A stretch of 64,000 bases of DNA from Triatoma infestans (lineage: Eukaryota > Arthropoda > Insecta > Hemiptera > Reduviidae): assembly GCA_011037195.1 (NCBI GenBank), contig JAAEAF010006423.1:18386-82385 (forward strand). The letters are read 5' to 3'. Numbering within the stretch: the first letter of the stretch is position 1; every line of letters begins with the position of its first letter. Shown piece by piece: positions 29,620-40,660 of this stretch. The translations under genes and the position numbers were made by a program. The notes under the pieces are model-generated. The model saw nothing but the letters and a program-made list of their open reading frames with translations, was not told the origin of the DNA and did not search any database.

Positions 29620-30440
29620 AATAATATATGTTGTAAATTGGATGTTGAGGTTCGGTCATACAAAAGAACTCTTTTTAAATTTCTACCGACGTTTCGGCAA
29701 ATTTATTGCCTTCTTCAGGGTCTGTACAAAGGTTTTGATACAAATCAATAAAAAATGGAAACAATATAAAATATGAACTTAAAATAAATATTTTCAAGAT
29801 AAACTTTTTTTTTTTAAATAAACTATATAAATAAACTAAATAAAAAGTATGATATATATATAACACATTTAAATTTATTTTAAACTATTGTTGTAGAACA
29901 GATCAATATTAAACTAAATCACAACTATTAAAACTTTGACAATATGTGGCCATATATAAGAGTAAAGTATGGAAATAACTTAGGAAATGTACTTATGAAA
30001 AATTTTCAGTTAGAATTCCAGTAGTAATTAATCTAGTTTAACCTGTGACATACGATCCTGTGTCACCAAGTGTTACAGCCATTGGATAGGTCAAGGTTTA
30101 TAAAGGGCTAGGAGAGCGGATGGGAAAACCTTGTCTTAGTCTGTATGTTGTTTTGGAAATTCCAGGAGATTATTATAACTGAGGGATAGGTTTTTTGGTG
30201 TCGGTTCTAAAATTGATTGATTTTTTTTGTTTAGTTTATTTTAAAAAAAATTTATTTTGAAAATATTCATTTTAAGTTCATATTTTATGTTGTTTCTATT
30301 TTTTTATTGATTTGTAATAAAACCTTTGTACAGACCCTGAAAAAGACAATAAATTTGCCGAAACGTTGGTAGAAATTTAAAAATAGTTCTTTTGTATGAA
30401 CGAACTTCAACATCCAATTTACAATATTGAATACAGCGGT
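29620..30440. mobile_element. Inverted pair of Penelope-type termini, third family
   Basis: 29625-29830 and 30225-30435 are inverted copies (AAATTTCTACC-ACGTTTCGGC ... CAGGGTCTGTACAAAGG ... AATATAAAATATGAACTTAAAATAAATATTTTC). The 400-bp spacer is AT-rich apart from a unique part at 30040-30220. Confidence 0.6.
29685..29721 (-). ncRNA. Hammerhead-type motif, third Penelope family
   Basis: Minus strand: core CTGAAGA (complement of 29712-29718), an extra A, stem II GGCAA/TTGCC around a short A/T loop, GAAA, then the palindromic ACGT and C (complement of 29688) as the cleavage position. Stem I is ACC/GGT (three pairs). Same plan as the first family with a shorter stem III. The inverted partner near 30335-30370 has lost the G8 position (CTGAAAA) and is likely dead. 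Confidence 0.55.
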
Positions 30441-30639
30441 CGTAACGAACACCAAAAACATAATAACATATACTATAGTTTCGAGGAAAGAGTGGTTTTT
30501 TTCCAGCTAACCAGAGCATTAGATTTTTGTAAACTCACTTTCCGTCCATATATATTTGGCAACATATTGGAAACACACTTTACAGGAAACACAATCATCC
30601 TCTTCACGGAACTCACAGAAAATGTTTTCAAATAATGAA

Positions 30640-30975
30640 AATAGTTGGCATCCGTTTTCGAGAAAATTGCCAAAAAAAAAAAAATCAACCAAAAAAACAC
30701 GGAAACAAACTATTCAGTAAACCTTATTGCAAGTGATGTATAGTAAAACCTAAACTAAAATAAAATCAAGTTTAAAAACTTTATATTTAGTTTAGGTTTT
30801 GGAATTATGTTGACCACAGACACATACAACAATTTCTAAAAAACTACACTTTTTGACTGAATGACTTAAACATAGGGGTACTTAAAACTTACGGGGACGC
30901 TTTAAGTTAACCAAAAGGTTTTATAAAAACCGGTACTAATTGCTTTCATGTTAACATTATTTAAAGAAAAAAAAA
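30640..30975 (+). repeat. R300 fragment, right-hand part
   Basis: GCATCCGTTTTCGAGAAAATTGCC and TATTCAGTAAACC are recognisable; ends at an A-run leading into the next copy. Confidence 0.5.
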
Positions 30976-31682
30976 AATCTGGTGTGAAACACTCACACAA
31001 CTTTCTCTTACTCCAGTTCTCCAAATTATAATTGACAGCTTTTATAGTTTGTGTACCAAATTTAATAAGATTCGTCGAAAACTGAAAAAATTGTTCAGTA
31101 AAAGCGCACTTCCGGTTTACTAATTTTCTTGAAACTCGGAATTTTGGCCATGTATTTATTTCTAATTAATTTTGTTTGGGTGATACAATTGTATAATCAA
31201 CTGTGATAGCACTTTAGAGAAAAATAACCCCACCCCTCCACCAGAAGTGCCCTTAAATGAATTTTCCTGTAGAAATGTTTCAAATAAAAGTTGTAGCTCT
31301 TTGTATGTGTAGTTGATATAGCAAGTTTAAAGAAAATCTTCGGAGCCATTTTTGAGAAAATTGCAAAAACTTAAAAAAAACAACTAGTAAAGTGGTACTT
31401 CCGGTTGAGGAATATTGACACATAACGCACCGTCAGATCCCATGGTGATACCTAAACGTAATATCAAGTTTGAACTTTCTACGATTTTTCGTTTTTGAGC
31501 TATGCTGTTCACATACATACACACACACAGACACACACACGCACAGACACACACACAGACCATTCGCTAAAAACCACTTTTTTGGACTCAGGGACCTCAA
31601 AACGGATATTTCCGGTGAAAACTCGATATCGAAAATTTGACACGATTACAATACTTCCTATTACTAGGAGTAAGAGAAAGTA
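30976..31682 (+). repeat. R300 element, complete copy
   Basis: The left end CTGGTGTGAAACACTCACAC plus ACTTTCTCTTACTCC is at about 30980-31014, and the right end GGAGTAAGAGAAAGTA is near 31667-31682. CACTTCCGGT is at 31107 and TACTTCCGGT at 31396, 289 bases apart. An (AC)n tract is at 31517-31560. Frames across it are chance. Confidence 0.78.
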
Positions 31683-31755
31683 ATAATTCAATCTACAAAT
31701 GACGAAATCAGCATCGAATATATACTAATTTTTTTTTTTCGCAATATCTGTCTAA

Positions 31756-32374
31756 AGTAGCCTCTCTGGACGATCAATATTCACGTCAATATATAGCACA
31801 AGAATTGATATTGCACAATAATATTGACCGTCTGTAGATCATATTGTGAAAGATTGCGCACTATATTGAATCAATCAAAAAGAGTTTTATTTTTATTATG
31901 CAATTTAGTGAATATTGCATCGTCTATAGGCAGTATTGAGCAATCTGGTACAGTCTTGTCGTGACAGTGTTGCGGAGTCAACATCGACTTATCCATAAAA
32001 GATGGCTCTTCATTGGGGGAAAAAAAAATGAAGAAAAGAAAATTCATTTTAGAATGTATCGAGATGTATCGGAGCTTACCCTGCTTTGTGGAATATGAAG
32101 AGAAACGATAACAGCATCAGAATAAAAAAAAATAAAAAAATGAACAGTACGAACAGTTGTTTTCTGAATATAGAGAATACTATATTCTCTATATTGCCTG
32201 ATAAGTCACAGTTAGTTAAAAAAATTTAATTCATTGCGCACTAACTTAGGAACTGTCAGCTGTAAACTAATTTATTGTGCAATAATATTGCCCCGTATGG
32301 ATTGGCCAACAATATTATTGTGCAAAATATTTTGCAATATATTGACGTGAATATTGATCGTCTAGGGGCCCACT
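31756..32374. mobile_element. PIF/Harbinger-type non-autonomous DNA element
   Basis: 619 bp with inverted ends: GACGATCAATATTCACGTC near the left and its complement near the right, extending to AGTAGCC/GGGCCCACT tips. TAA at 31753-31755 and 32375-32377 is a direct duplication, fitting the TWA target of PIF/Harbinger. It carries a MADF-like remnant but no transposase. Confidence 0.7.
32002..32130 (+). pseudogene. MADF-domain-like remnant inside the Harbinger-type element
   Basis: From ATG 32002 the frame reads MALHWGKKK, then KFILECIEMYRSLPCFVEYE before a stop. FI-I-YRSLPC is the start of the MADF (Myb/SANT-like DNA-binding) domain that accompanies PIF/Harbinger transposases. Only the first helix region is left, and an A-run interrupts it. 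It probably came from the parent element's DNA-binding gene. Identification is by motif only. Confidence 0.5.
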
Positions 32375-32377
32375 TAA

Positions 32378-33629
32378 GGGAAATATATCATCTGCAGTTG
32401 AGTATCAAAGTATGAAATCAAACAGTGTTCTCCCAGATTCCATTCACTCCAAAAATTTTGTATCTCCACTAATTTCTACACCAAATGTTGAAAACTGTTC
32501 ATTAAAGACTACATTGACTTAACCAAGAATCTATTAGTTCAACTCATTATCTTCCTTTAAAAAATTATAGCTGATTATTGTTTAATTAAAGAAAAAAAAA
32601 AAAAAAAACTAAATTAATTCCACTTATCATTAAAAAAGTATATAAATACAGGTTAAAACCATGGTTTAAGCTCGATTAGGCCTAGCTTAATTATTGTAAA
32701 AAATTACAGTAAAAGATTAAAAAAAAAAAAAAAAATGTGCTGCAATAAAATTTATATAAATATAAATAAATACATGCTAGTGATAAGATTAACAAAAAAA
32801 ATAATAATAAAATAATAAAGATGTATATGTATATATATATAATGAATTATAGGAAATTATAGAAATGTAATCGCCTGTGTAATAAAGAATGAAATAAAAA
32901 AAATATATATAAGTATATATTTAATTTTTATTTATTTATTTTTTTTGTTTTATGCCTTGTTTATTATTTATATATATTTATTGATATTAATATTATGTAC
33001 ATATTATTTATATATTTTCATTAATATTTAAATTCTGTTGAAATTTAAGACAAACAAAATTATTATGATATATATTCAATGTAATATATTTGATGATAAG
33101 CATGGTGTAGAGTAATGTAATTTTATGTAATGTAGTTGTGATGATAAGTTTACAATATTTTAAATATAAAAAAAAAAAAAAAAGAAGAAAATAAATAAAT
33201 AAATATTAAAAAATAAAACCGCACAATGGTATTCTTCAAATCTATTTAAGTTTAGTTCATAATAACTGCTTTAAGTAATTAAAAAAAAATTATTTATTTA
33301 TTTATTTTATTTCAATAAAAATTAAGTTGAAGAATTCCATGGAAGCTTTTTAGTGTATCCAAAAAAAAAAATTAAGTAATAAATTAATAATTTACAACGC
33401 CAAACAAAAGCATAAATATAATTTCAAAAAAAAAAAAAAATTATATAGGTAGCTTAAAAAGCAAAAAACATATCATACTGAAAATACAAATTGTAAATAT
33501 ATTATGTGTTTAGAATTCGGTATTTAGAATTGTTCAGAAAACAAGTTAAAAATAAATAAAAAAATACGGGGGTGAAATCTTTTGAATAAAGTCATTAATA
33601 GTAAATAAATTGTGTTTTGAGCAGATGGT
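32378..33629 (+). other. Low-complexity AT-rich DNA
   Basis: Successive A- and T-runs, (TA)n and (TAAA)n tracts. No gene or identifiable transposon. Confidence 0.6.
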
Positions 33630-33738
33630 GGTTATTATTATTATTATTATTCCCAAAAGGGGAGGGAAGTAAACCCTACGCTATCCAAAGCCCCCTCGGG
33701 CCCATATAGCTGCCCCTAAAGAATACCTACCACTGGGA

Positions 33739-34524
33739 CTAGAATGAAAATCCAGGCCCAGGTTTTAACCATCTAAGTTTCACAACAGACCGAACAAATC
33801 GGACCAAAACCTTAAAAGGACACAGCTTAAGATCCTCTACCGACATCCTATTCCGGCCGAAGGTCCTAAACCTAATCTCTTCACAACCCAAACAATTCGT
33901 CATCAAATGCATGGGTGTTTCCTCCTCAGTTTCACAAACTCTACAAAAAGGGTCAGGCACAAGGCCCATTATATAGAGATGTCTCCTTAAACCACAATGC
34001 CCAGTGAGGAATCCAACCAGATACCTGAGGGAGGTCCGTGAAAGACATCGGACCCCACTACTCAAAGCTCCGTCCGGGCCCCCAATGAGCATTTTAGACT
34101 GCCGACAACCCACTGCACTCATCCATAAGGTTGAGTGCTGTGAGGTCATCCACTTCTGAAAGCCCGACAAACATGTGTCAGAAGACACACCAACAGCAGG
34201 CTCTGGACCAATGAAAGGGAGAGAGGCACCTAATTTGGCAAACCTATCCACCTCCTCATTCCAAAAAATTCCCATATGACCTGGAACCCAGACCAGAAGC
34301 ACATCCTTTAATGAAGAAAGATCTTCCAGTCTTCTAGAACATTCCAACACCAATCTGGAAGTGAAGACACATGAATTAAGCGCCTTCAACGCAGCCTGGC
34401 TATCCGAGCAGATACAGACACCTTTTAAATTAGTGTTACGCACCCTCTCATCCAAAATACAGCAAAGAATTGCATAAACCTCAGCCTGGAAAACGGTGGC
34501 CCACTCACCAAGAGGCGCTACCAA
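33739..34524 (-). pseudogene. LINE ORF2, RNase H domain and cysteine-rich end
   Basis: RNase H removes the RNA strand after target-primed reverse transcription. Visible residues are WATVFQAEVYAI (Glu), ICSDSQAALKAL (Asp) and WVPGHMGIFWNEEVDRFAK (His, Asn and Asp region). The first catalytic Asp (YTDGS-like) lies upstream in a broken stretch. The C-terminal part has FCRVCETEEETPMHLMTNC, a CCHC-like motif, and ends at the ORF2 stop. The 261-codon frame is open, but the frame linking it to the RT is interrupted near 34530-34640. Confidence 0.85.
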
Positions 34525-34634
34525 ATGATCTCCCGTCTCAAATTAGACGGCAGCCCCAGACCTACCATCCATCCTGGAACCGTCCGTGTAGCATCGGAGA
34601 TAATTCTCAGGAATCACACCAGACGGACCCAGGG

Positions 34635-35042
34635 TTAACCAACTTCCCTAGAAGGCAACCTAACCCTGTAGGAATGACCAAAGACAAAAGTCTTCAAATT
34701 CCTATCAGAAGGGAAACCTGTAATGGGAATCCTTAAAAGCATCTCACGATAAATGGTAGAATGACCATATCGCTTACCCTGCCAAAACCCTGCCTGTTTA
34801 ATTCTATAACAGGCTTTCATTGCCTGGTTTTTCACCTCCACAAAAAGAGGTGGAATCCCTAACAAAGTCTCCATAGATGCGGTCGGTGTCGTCCGAAACG
34901 CTCCAGTCACCGCCAGACAAGCCAAGCGTTGGACTTCTTCCAACAGCTGCCTAGCAGATCGTGTTTCAATGCGACGCCACCACACCAAAGCCGCATATAC
35001 CAATCTAGGTTTAATGACCATGCAATAAATCCAGAACATCAT
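34635..35042 (-). pseudogene. LINE ORF2, region between RT and RNase H
   Basis: Contains MVIKPRLVYAALVWW, then LACLAVTGAFRTTPTASMETLLGIPPL, the usual thumb/connection block after the RT in I- and R1-type LINEs. Frames are broken on both sides (35042-35290 carries coding remnants such as the VLGVVLDSKLNW-like part with frameshifts). Confidence 0.8.
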
Positions 35043-35289
35043 CTTGGGAGTGATCCCCAGTTCTTACCTACAACTCTTCGACATTGCCAAAAGGAGATTA
35101 TCGCCTTTTGATGTTGTGTCTTAACATGTTCGACCAGTTCAATTTACTGTCGAGAACTACTCCAAGGAACTTCACTGATTTGCTAACCTGTATGGAAGTA
35201 CCTAACAACCTAGGAGGTGTAAAACCTACTATCTTCCTTCTATGAGTAAATAGAATTGCCTGGGTCTTAATAGGATTAATAGAAATTAA

Positions 35290-36494
35290 TTAGACATCCT
35301 GTGTCCAACAATACACCATGTTAAGGGCGCTTTGCATTAGGTCCGAAATAGTGGACAAACAGCGCCCTAACAATAAAATAACACCATCATCGGCATATGC
35401 TTGCACATAAAATCCCGATGAATTCATCCTAACCAAAAGGTCATCCATGACGACGCACCACAACTTAGGTGAGAGACAACCCCCTTGAGGGCAACCTCTC
35501 CCCACTTGCACTATCATGGTGCGCCCGCCAAGGGAAACCTGTATAACCCTACTCCTAAGATAGACACCTATCCAATTGATTAAGACGGGATGTATACCTT
35601 TTCGTACCAAGGCATCTTCCAGAGCATCAAACGATACTCTGTCAAATGCCCCCTCAACATCAAAGAAACACCCTAGGGCATATTCTTTTATTTCCAGGGC
35701 AGATTCTATCCTTCGACGAGACAATGTAATGCAGTCTCTGTCGACTTACCCACAATATAAGCATGTTGGTTAGGATGGAGTGGATGATCCCTTAATGGGC
35801 CATCAGTAATGTACCTATCCACCAACCTTTCCAAAGTTTTCAAGAGGAAAGACATAAGACTAATGGGTCTAAATGCCTTGGGGTCGGAGTAGTCATTTCT
35901 TCCCGGCTTGGGAATAAAGACTACCCTTACTTCTCTCCATAATGTTGGTACATAACCAAACATCAACCATCCTTTAAACAATCTTAACAATACCTTCGTC
36001 AGCACGTCCCCACCCTTTTGCAACAGACAGGGATAAATCCCGTCCGGTCCAGGTGACTTGAAAGGTGAGAAACTTTGTACTGCCCAACTAACTCTATCAT
36101 GTGTGACAACCTCATCTAAGGTGGCTACATCTTCAAGGTCCCATCTCCTACCACCCACCAAAGACGAAGCAGCATTTAAACCAATATTATCCGGGAAGTG
36201 AGTATCAAGCAAAAGCTGCAGTGTCTCCCCTTCGCCCCCTGTAAAGGAACCATCAGGGTAGCGTAGGGTACCTAACTGACTGTCCCTATCCTTACTAAGA
36301 ATCCGTACCAATCTAGATGATTCCTGGAACGAATTTATATCCTCACAAAAGGATCTCCAGGAATTCCTCTTGGCTCTCCTCAGAGCATATTTATATGCTC
36401 TTTTAATACTGTTATAACTAACCCATGTTTCCGAAGAATCAGCCAGGACAGCCTTCCTGTATGAGCCCCTTACCTGTCTCCTTAGTTTTTCCAA
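35290..36494 (-). pseudogene. LINE ORF2, reverse transcriptase
   Basis: Two overlapping minus frames (35706-36494 and 35290-35724). Motifs: SFSPFKSPGPDGIYP, FIPKPGRNDYSDPKAFRPISL, NQHAYIVGKSTETALH, FFDVEGAFDRVSFD, GCPQGGCLSPKLW and QAYADDGVIL (catalytic Asp pair about 35385-35400). The frame changes between STETALH and the IEGAFD region (near 35720), so the copy is inactive as it stands, though each motif is intact. Confidence 0.88.
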
Positions 36495-36652
36495 CGAAGA
36501 GGACCAGGGGTTCTTACTACCTTAACCACCTTGGGAGGACAGGACTCATCGAAGAGGATCTAATGTGTTCATGAAGAATACCAGCCTCCCTTTCCAATTC
36601 CTCTACGCCATCAGGGGCTTCTGATTGGATAGTCAGTTTATCTTCAATAATT

Positions 36653-37393
36653 CTAGAATAAACCCCAATCCGCCCTCCTGGGATTCCTATAACTAGCCAG
36701 GGTAATTGGAGCAATCCCCAGACTAAACCTAATCATCCTGTGATCGGAGATGGAAGCCTCAGGACTCACCCTCCAATCCTTAATCAGACCACTAAAATTC
36801 CTAGAAGCAAGGGAAATATCAATAACCTGTCTTCTAATCCTAGTAACAAAAGTGGGTTCAGTACCCCTATTCAGGACCTCTAATCGCGTACCCACCAGGA
36901 AATCCATGAGAGCGCGACCCCTACCATTGGTGTCGCTGCTGCCCCAGACAACATGATGTGCATTCGCGTCACATCCTATTATAATAGGTATGTCATTGGT
37001 CTCCGCATACCGAACCAAACCCATGAACTCCTGAGGAGGAGGAGAGGGGCCATCATAGGGGAAGTAAGCCGAAGCCACAACTACGTCGCGACGACGCCCA
37101 CCAACCCCCAGTCCAACCCTCACCGCCACCAAGTCCCGAGAGCAGAACTGTCGAAGCAGGACAGCGTCGACACTCCGACTGGCAAGAATACATGCCCTAG
37201 GAATGCCCCCGCCATCCGCCACGAACAGTCTGCCATCAACCACACTCAATCCTCGAACCAAACCTTTAAAGGCATAAGGTTCTTGTATTAGAATAAAATA
37301 TGTATGCAACTTAGCAATACAACGGCATAAGTTAGCCGTTGCATCTTTGCTATGCTGCAAGTTAACCTGAACCATTTCCACCCTGTCAATCAT
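36653..37393 (-). pseudogene. LINE ORF2, AP-type endonuclease
   Basis: It would nick target DNA to start insertion. Residues: QVNLQHSKDA (Asn), FILIQEPYA (Glu), VASAYFPYDG, IIIGCDANAHHVVWGSSDTN (Asp and Asn), EPTFV and ISDHRMIRF (Ser-Asp-His). All expected catalytic positions are visible. The frame begins at ATG 37393 and runs out near 36653, where a frameshift (overlap with 36517-36714) leads towards the RT. Confidence 0.88.
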
Positions 37394-37860
37394 AGTAATA
37401 AGTCAACTAATGTAAGAAATGGAACTTCTGACAAACTTGATAGCAGGCAGGAACAAAAATAAATGAATAATAATAAAATAAATAAATAAACAAATAATAA
37501 TAAAATAAATAAATTTAAATAAATAAATAGACAAATAGATAAATATAAATAAATAAATAAACAAACAAATAAATATAAATAAATAAATAAAAATAAAAAT
37601 ACCTGCCTTACATATCTTTCCTTTTTCCTTTGACCACGTTTCAGAAATCGCCGCAGGAGGACAAGTCCTCCGCGGCTCCTCCTGACACGTTCTCCTCCAG
37701 AGCAAGCCTTCCCTGCCTCTGGATATTTTTCCAGATTCCCACCCATTAGTGCATCCAGGCCCTGGTCACCCGACTCTGGATGTACAGAGGAATTACCCCC
37801 ACCACCGGTGGCCCCCTCCTCTAAGGGGCCCCCGGCTGACGAATTTAAAATTAAAAACAT
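37394..37860 (-). pseudogene. ORF1 remnant of the LINE with a (TTTA)n tract
   Basis: The minus frame 37390-37860 encodes a Gly- and Arg-rich piece (GGPLEEGATGGGGNSS, RRSRGGLVLLRRFLKRGQRKK) and then a repetitive FIYLYLF stretch translated from a TAAA-type microsatellite at 37455-37605. No zinc knuckles are present, so most of a normal ORF1 is missing. The position just before ORF2 supports the call; the protein itself is not diagnostic. Confidence 0.4.
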
Positions 37861-38650
37861 ATAATAAATAAAATTAAAAATTCATCTCCAGAGCTCTCCA
37901 CCCTCCACGGAGCCTCACAATTTGGGACGCTTTGAAGAAGCGCCAGAGCTACCCTAGAGATATAGCGCCCAGGGATTGTGAGCCATGGCCCACAATACCC
38001 GGGAGCTCACCCATGCGTTCTTTACGCTAGCCGATTGACCAGAGCTGGGTTAGGCTCTGGCCGCCTGTTTAGTGGAGTCAGGAACCAAAGTGGTGTGTTG
38101 GACTGCAAGGCACGCCGAGGAAACTTGCCTCCAGCGAGAACCTGCATCCTCAACCACCAGGACTTCCCTCCCCCACGACACAGGTATCCACACACGGCAA
38201 ACATGTGGGTGGCACCAGCACGTGCCACTGGCGTGTAAGACTGTAACTATGTAAGTGTATAATGTTAAGGCGTTTAGGTGTAAGTGATGCAATATGAATT
38301 CCCACGGAGGCTCCGCAGCAAAAGAATTCGCTGCAAGAGATTCAGGCCGCACATAAATTATGGCGACCCAAACAGAGGGCAGAAAAATCTCCACCAACTC
38401 ACACTCCTAATGGGAAAACCACTGCACTTGTTAGTCTGTAATTGTAGCTGAGGTACGTGGGAGTGCTAGGTTCCCAAATAGCCCGAAGGCTACCCTCTGC
38501 GTTCACCCTCCAACTTAGCCACCCACGCTTCCACAAAGTGGAGCGCAGATGTTTCCGGAGCCAGCGACGAGGACGCGTTGGATGGGCTAGAATGAGGTTC
38601 CGCGACGGAATAACCGTCTCGAGAAACATAGGGAAGTTTCACCCTATGTG
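37861..38650 (-). other. GC-richer 5' part of the LINE
   Basis: Clearly GC-richer than the surroundings with no long open frame. Probably the LINE 5' UTR with its internal promoter; the overlapping short frames on both strands are chance. Confidence 0.4.
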
Positions 38651-39095
38651 AGTACGAATACTCCCTCAAACCTTTGGCTCCTAGATGGTGGTTAAATGGT
38701 GGTTCAGGCTGAGTTGCAAGGTGAATTCACGGACTTCCATAATTTGCATAATTTTGGTTGGTTCTTCGTGTCAGTTGCAGGTAATAACGGCTCATATCAG
38801 TAAGTTTACGTCTCTTCATAGGTAATAAACTGTAGCGGATAATTGTTAAGTAATTATGTTTCATATGTAATGGTGGCGAGATTTGATGGATGAAACACAT
38901 GAACTACCACTGAACTATTACAAAACCAACTTAAAGCAACAAAAATCAACCAAAACAAACAAAAAACCTTCAGAAACCAACAAAAAACCTATAAAATCAA
39001 TAAAAAACAACCAAAACTAACCAAAACCAACCAATACCAACCAATACAAACCAAAACCAACCAAAACTAATAAAAATCCACCAAAACAAACAACT
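38651..39095 (+). repeat. Degenerate AACC-rich simple repeat
   Basis: 38920-39092 is a string of ACCAAAAC, AACCAACC and ACCAATAC variants on one strand. 38651-38920 is unassigned. Confidence 0.6.
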
Positions 39096-39480
39096 TTTGC
39101 CTCAAGAGTTGCCTCAGAACCAATATTTTTATTTTGTTCCTGCCTTCCAGTCCACTTCCGGCCATTTCCTCTTCAATATAGTCTTTCCACTGGATTCAAA
39201 TTCTAACTCTCGTTCTATGTCCTCTCGCTGTACCCATTCCCTCACACGACTGGGCTTTCTCATCTTTCTGACGTGCCCACACCATGTCAGTTTCCTCATT
39301 AGTTCTCCTCCATTCTCTTTTCAATTCACATCATTTTCTTCACCTCATCATTCCTTATCCTATCCATCCTTGTCTTCTTAATGCATCTTCTCATAATGTC
39401 CATCTCCATTACTTCAATCTTTTTTTATTTGCAGTCACTGCCAGGTCTCCGCTGCATAAAACACAATGGCTTTTATGATT
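39096..39480 (-). pseudogene. RTE-like LINE C-terminal fragment
   Basis: With frameshifts, the minus strand reads AIVFYAAETWQ, then a MRKLTWCGHVRKM block, SRVREWVQRED, a decayed R-rich part and WKAGTK, the same C-terminal plan as 7880-8700 and 62855-63172. The plus frames of 94 and 64 codons are shadows. Confidence 0.65.
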
Positions 39481-40399
39481 GTTTTTTTATTTTTTACTGA
39501 CAGAGGACCGAATATGAATCCTTACTGCTTACTTGCACCCCTTTTTTCATAACTCCTTAATTAACCAAAATGTATTTCAGGTATTTGAATAAATTTACTG
39601 AAATCATAACTTCAATTTTGCATGACTACATAAGGGGAGAAGTATGTATGGAGGAAACTGTGACCGTAAGGGGAGTGATGATATTGGTAGAGTAAAGAAT
39701 GCTGGAGCTGCAGTCTAAAGAGTAATGTGATAATTCTATTACGTCATATCTATAAAAATCCTTCTTTAAGTCTAACTAACTCTTGCTTGTTTTAACTGAC
39801 GATTGTAGTGTGGCAACGTTGAACCTTTCATGGATGATATTTGTTAACTCGTCAAAGTTGTTCTGGCCTCTAAATTGTACTCTTCAAAATTGATTTGGCG
39901 ACTGATGTTTAGTGTTCAATATTTATCGGGTAACTGATTGCTAAGCCCTCAGATTTACGGCTTATCAACTCCACAGCTAATCCTCCACAGGATGTGTAGG
40001 CGCTATTTGCCTTTTAGGCTAATTTTCTATTCAGAACTTCTCAGAGTAAAGAGGCAATAGGTAGCTTACATAACCCATTTTTCACAGATGCTAAACGTCT
40101 CAGATCTCTTCAGTAGCAACTTAAACTGCCGAAGTGGATCTTTGTCCCATCCCCAAAAAGGCTAAGCGCCATGTTGTATCTGCCTTCTGGTCTTCTATAC
40201 GCTTCCATTGCTATGCATAATAAAGTGCTCAAAGGCGAAATAGAGTCATTCCAAGTTGCTAAATTGTTATGTAGGACTAATCATTTTTTGTTAAGTCTCG
40301 TTAACATTCACCATTCACAACCTCAAGTCAGTGTAAAAGCAACATTATAGTAATTATGTAAGTATAAACCAAACAATGAGACTGACTTCTAGGACGAGA
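39481..40399 (+). other. Unassigned sequence
   Basis: No coding frame above 60 codons and no recognised transposon motif. Composition is less AT-rich than neighbouring intergenic DNA, so older transposon remains are possible. Confidence 0.35.
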
Positions 40400-40660
40400 A
40401 AATCTGGTAGCAGCAATACTGTTCTACCAATTTCGTGCGCTACCATTGAGCTGATTCCGCTCCTTTTCAGGTTAATATTAAAAACAAAAATTGATCCCAA
40501 CAGCGAATTGTACAACGGAAGCAGAGCCATGCTATCATCTCCACTACGCCATTTAGACTTGAACTTGTGGAATTTCTCTTCTGCCTCTGCTGCCATGAGG
40601 AAGATAGCCGTGGATTTCACTTCACTTCCTATCTTCCTCATGATATAAGAGGTCTTTCAG
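40400..40660 (-). mobile_element. Probable tRNA-derived SINE fragment
   Basis: Minus strand A-box-like ATCAGCTCAATGGTAGCGC (about 40436-40454). The B box is not recognisable. An 11-bp inverted repeat (GAGGAAGATAG/CTATCTTCCTC) at about 40597-40640 follows. The 90-95 codon frames on both strands lack motifs. Confidence 0.4.

Larger units (their letters stand above)
33630..38650 (-). mobile_element. Long I/LOA-like LINE
   Basis: On the minus strand: GC-rich 5' part (38650-37860), a short ORF1-like remnant with a microsatellite, then endonuclease (37393-36653), RT (36494-35290), connecting region (35042-34635), RNase H and a cysteine-rich end (34524-33739), and a (TAA)n tail (about 33633-33653). 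The combination of APE endonuclease, RT and RNase H with a TAA-type tail fits the I/LOA group. At least three further partial copies occur here (24840, 45055 and 58020). Confidence 0.85.

Noticed and set aside
36953..37291. A 112-codon plus frame opposite the LINE endonuclease
   Set aside because: Shadow of the endonuclease frame, which has all catalytic motifs.
37403..37860. A 156-codon minus frame with repetitive FIYLYLF as a membrane protein
   Set aside because: The hydrophobic part is translated from a TAAA-type microsatellite; the rest is an ORF1 remnant of a LINE.
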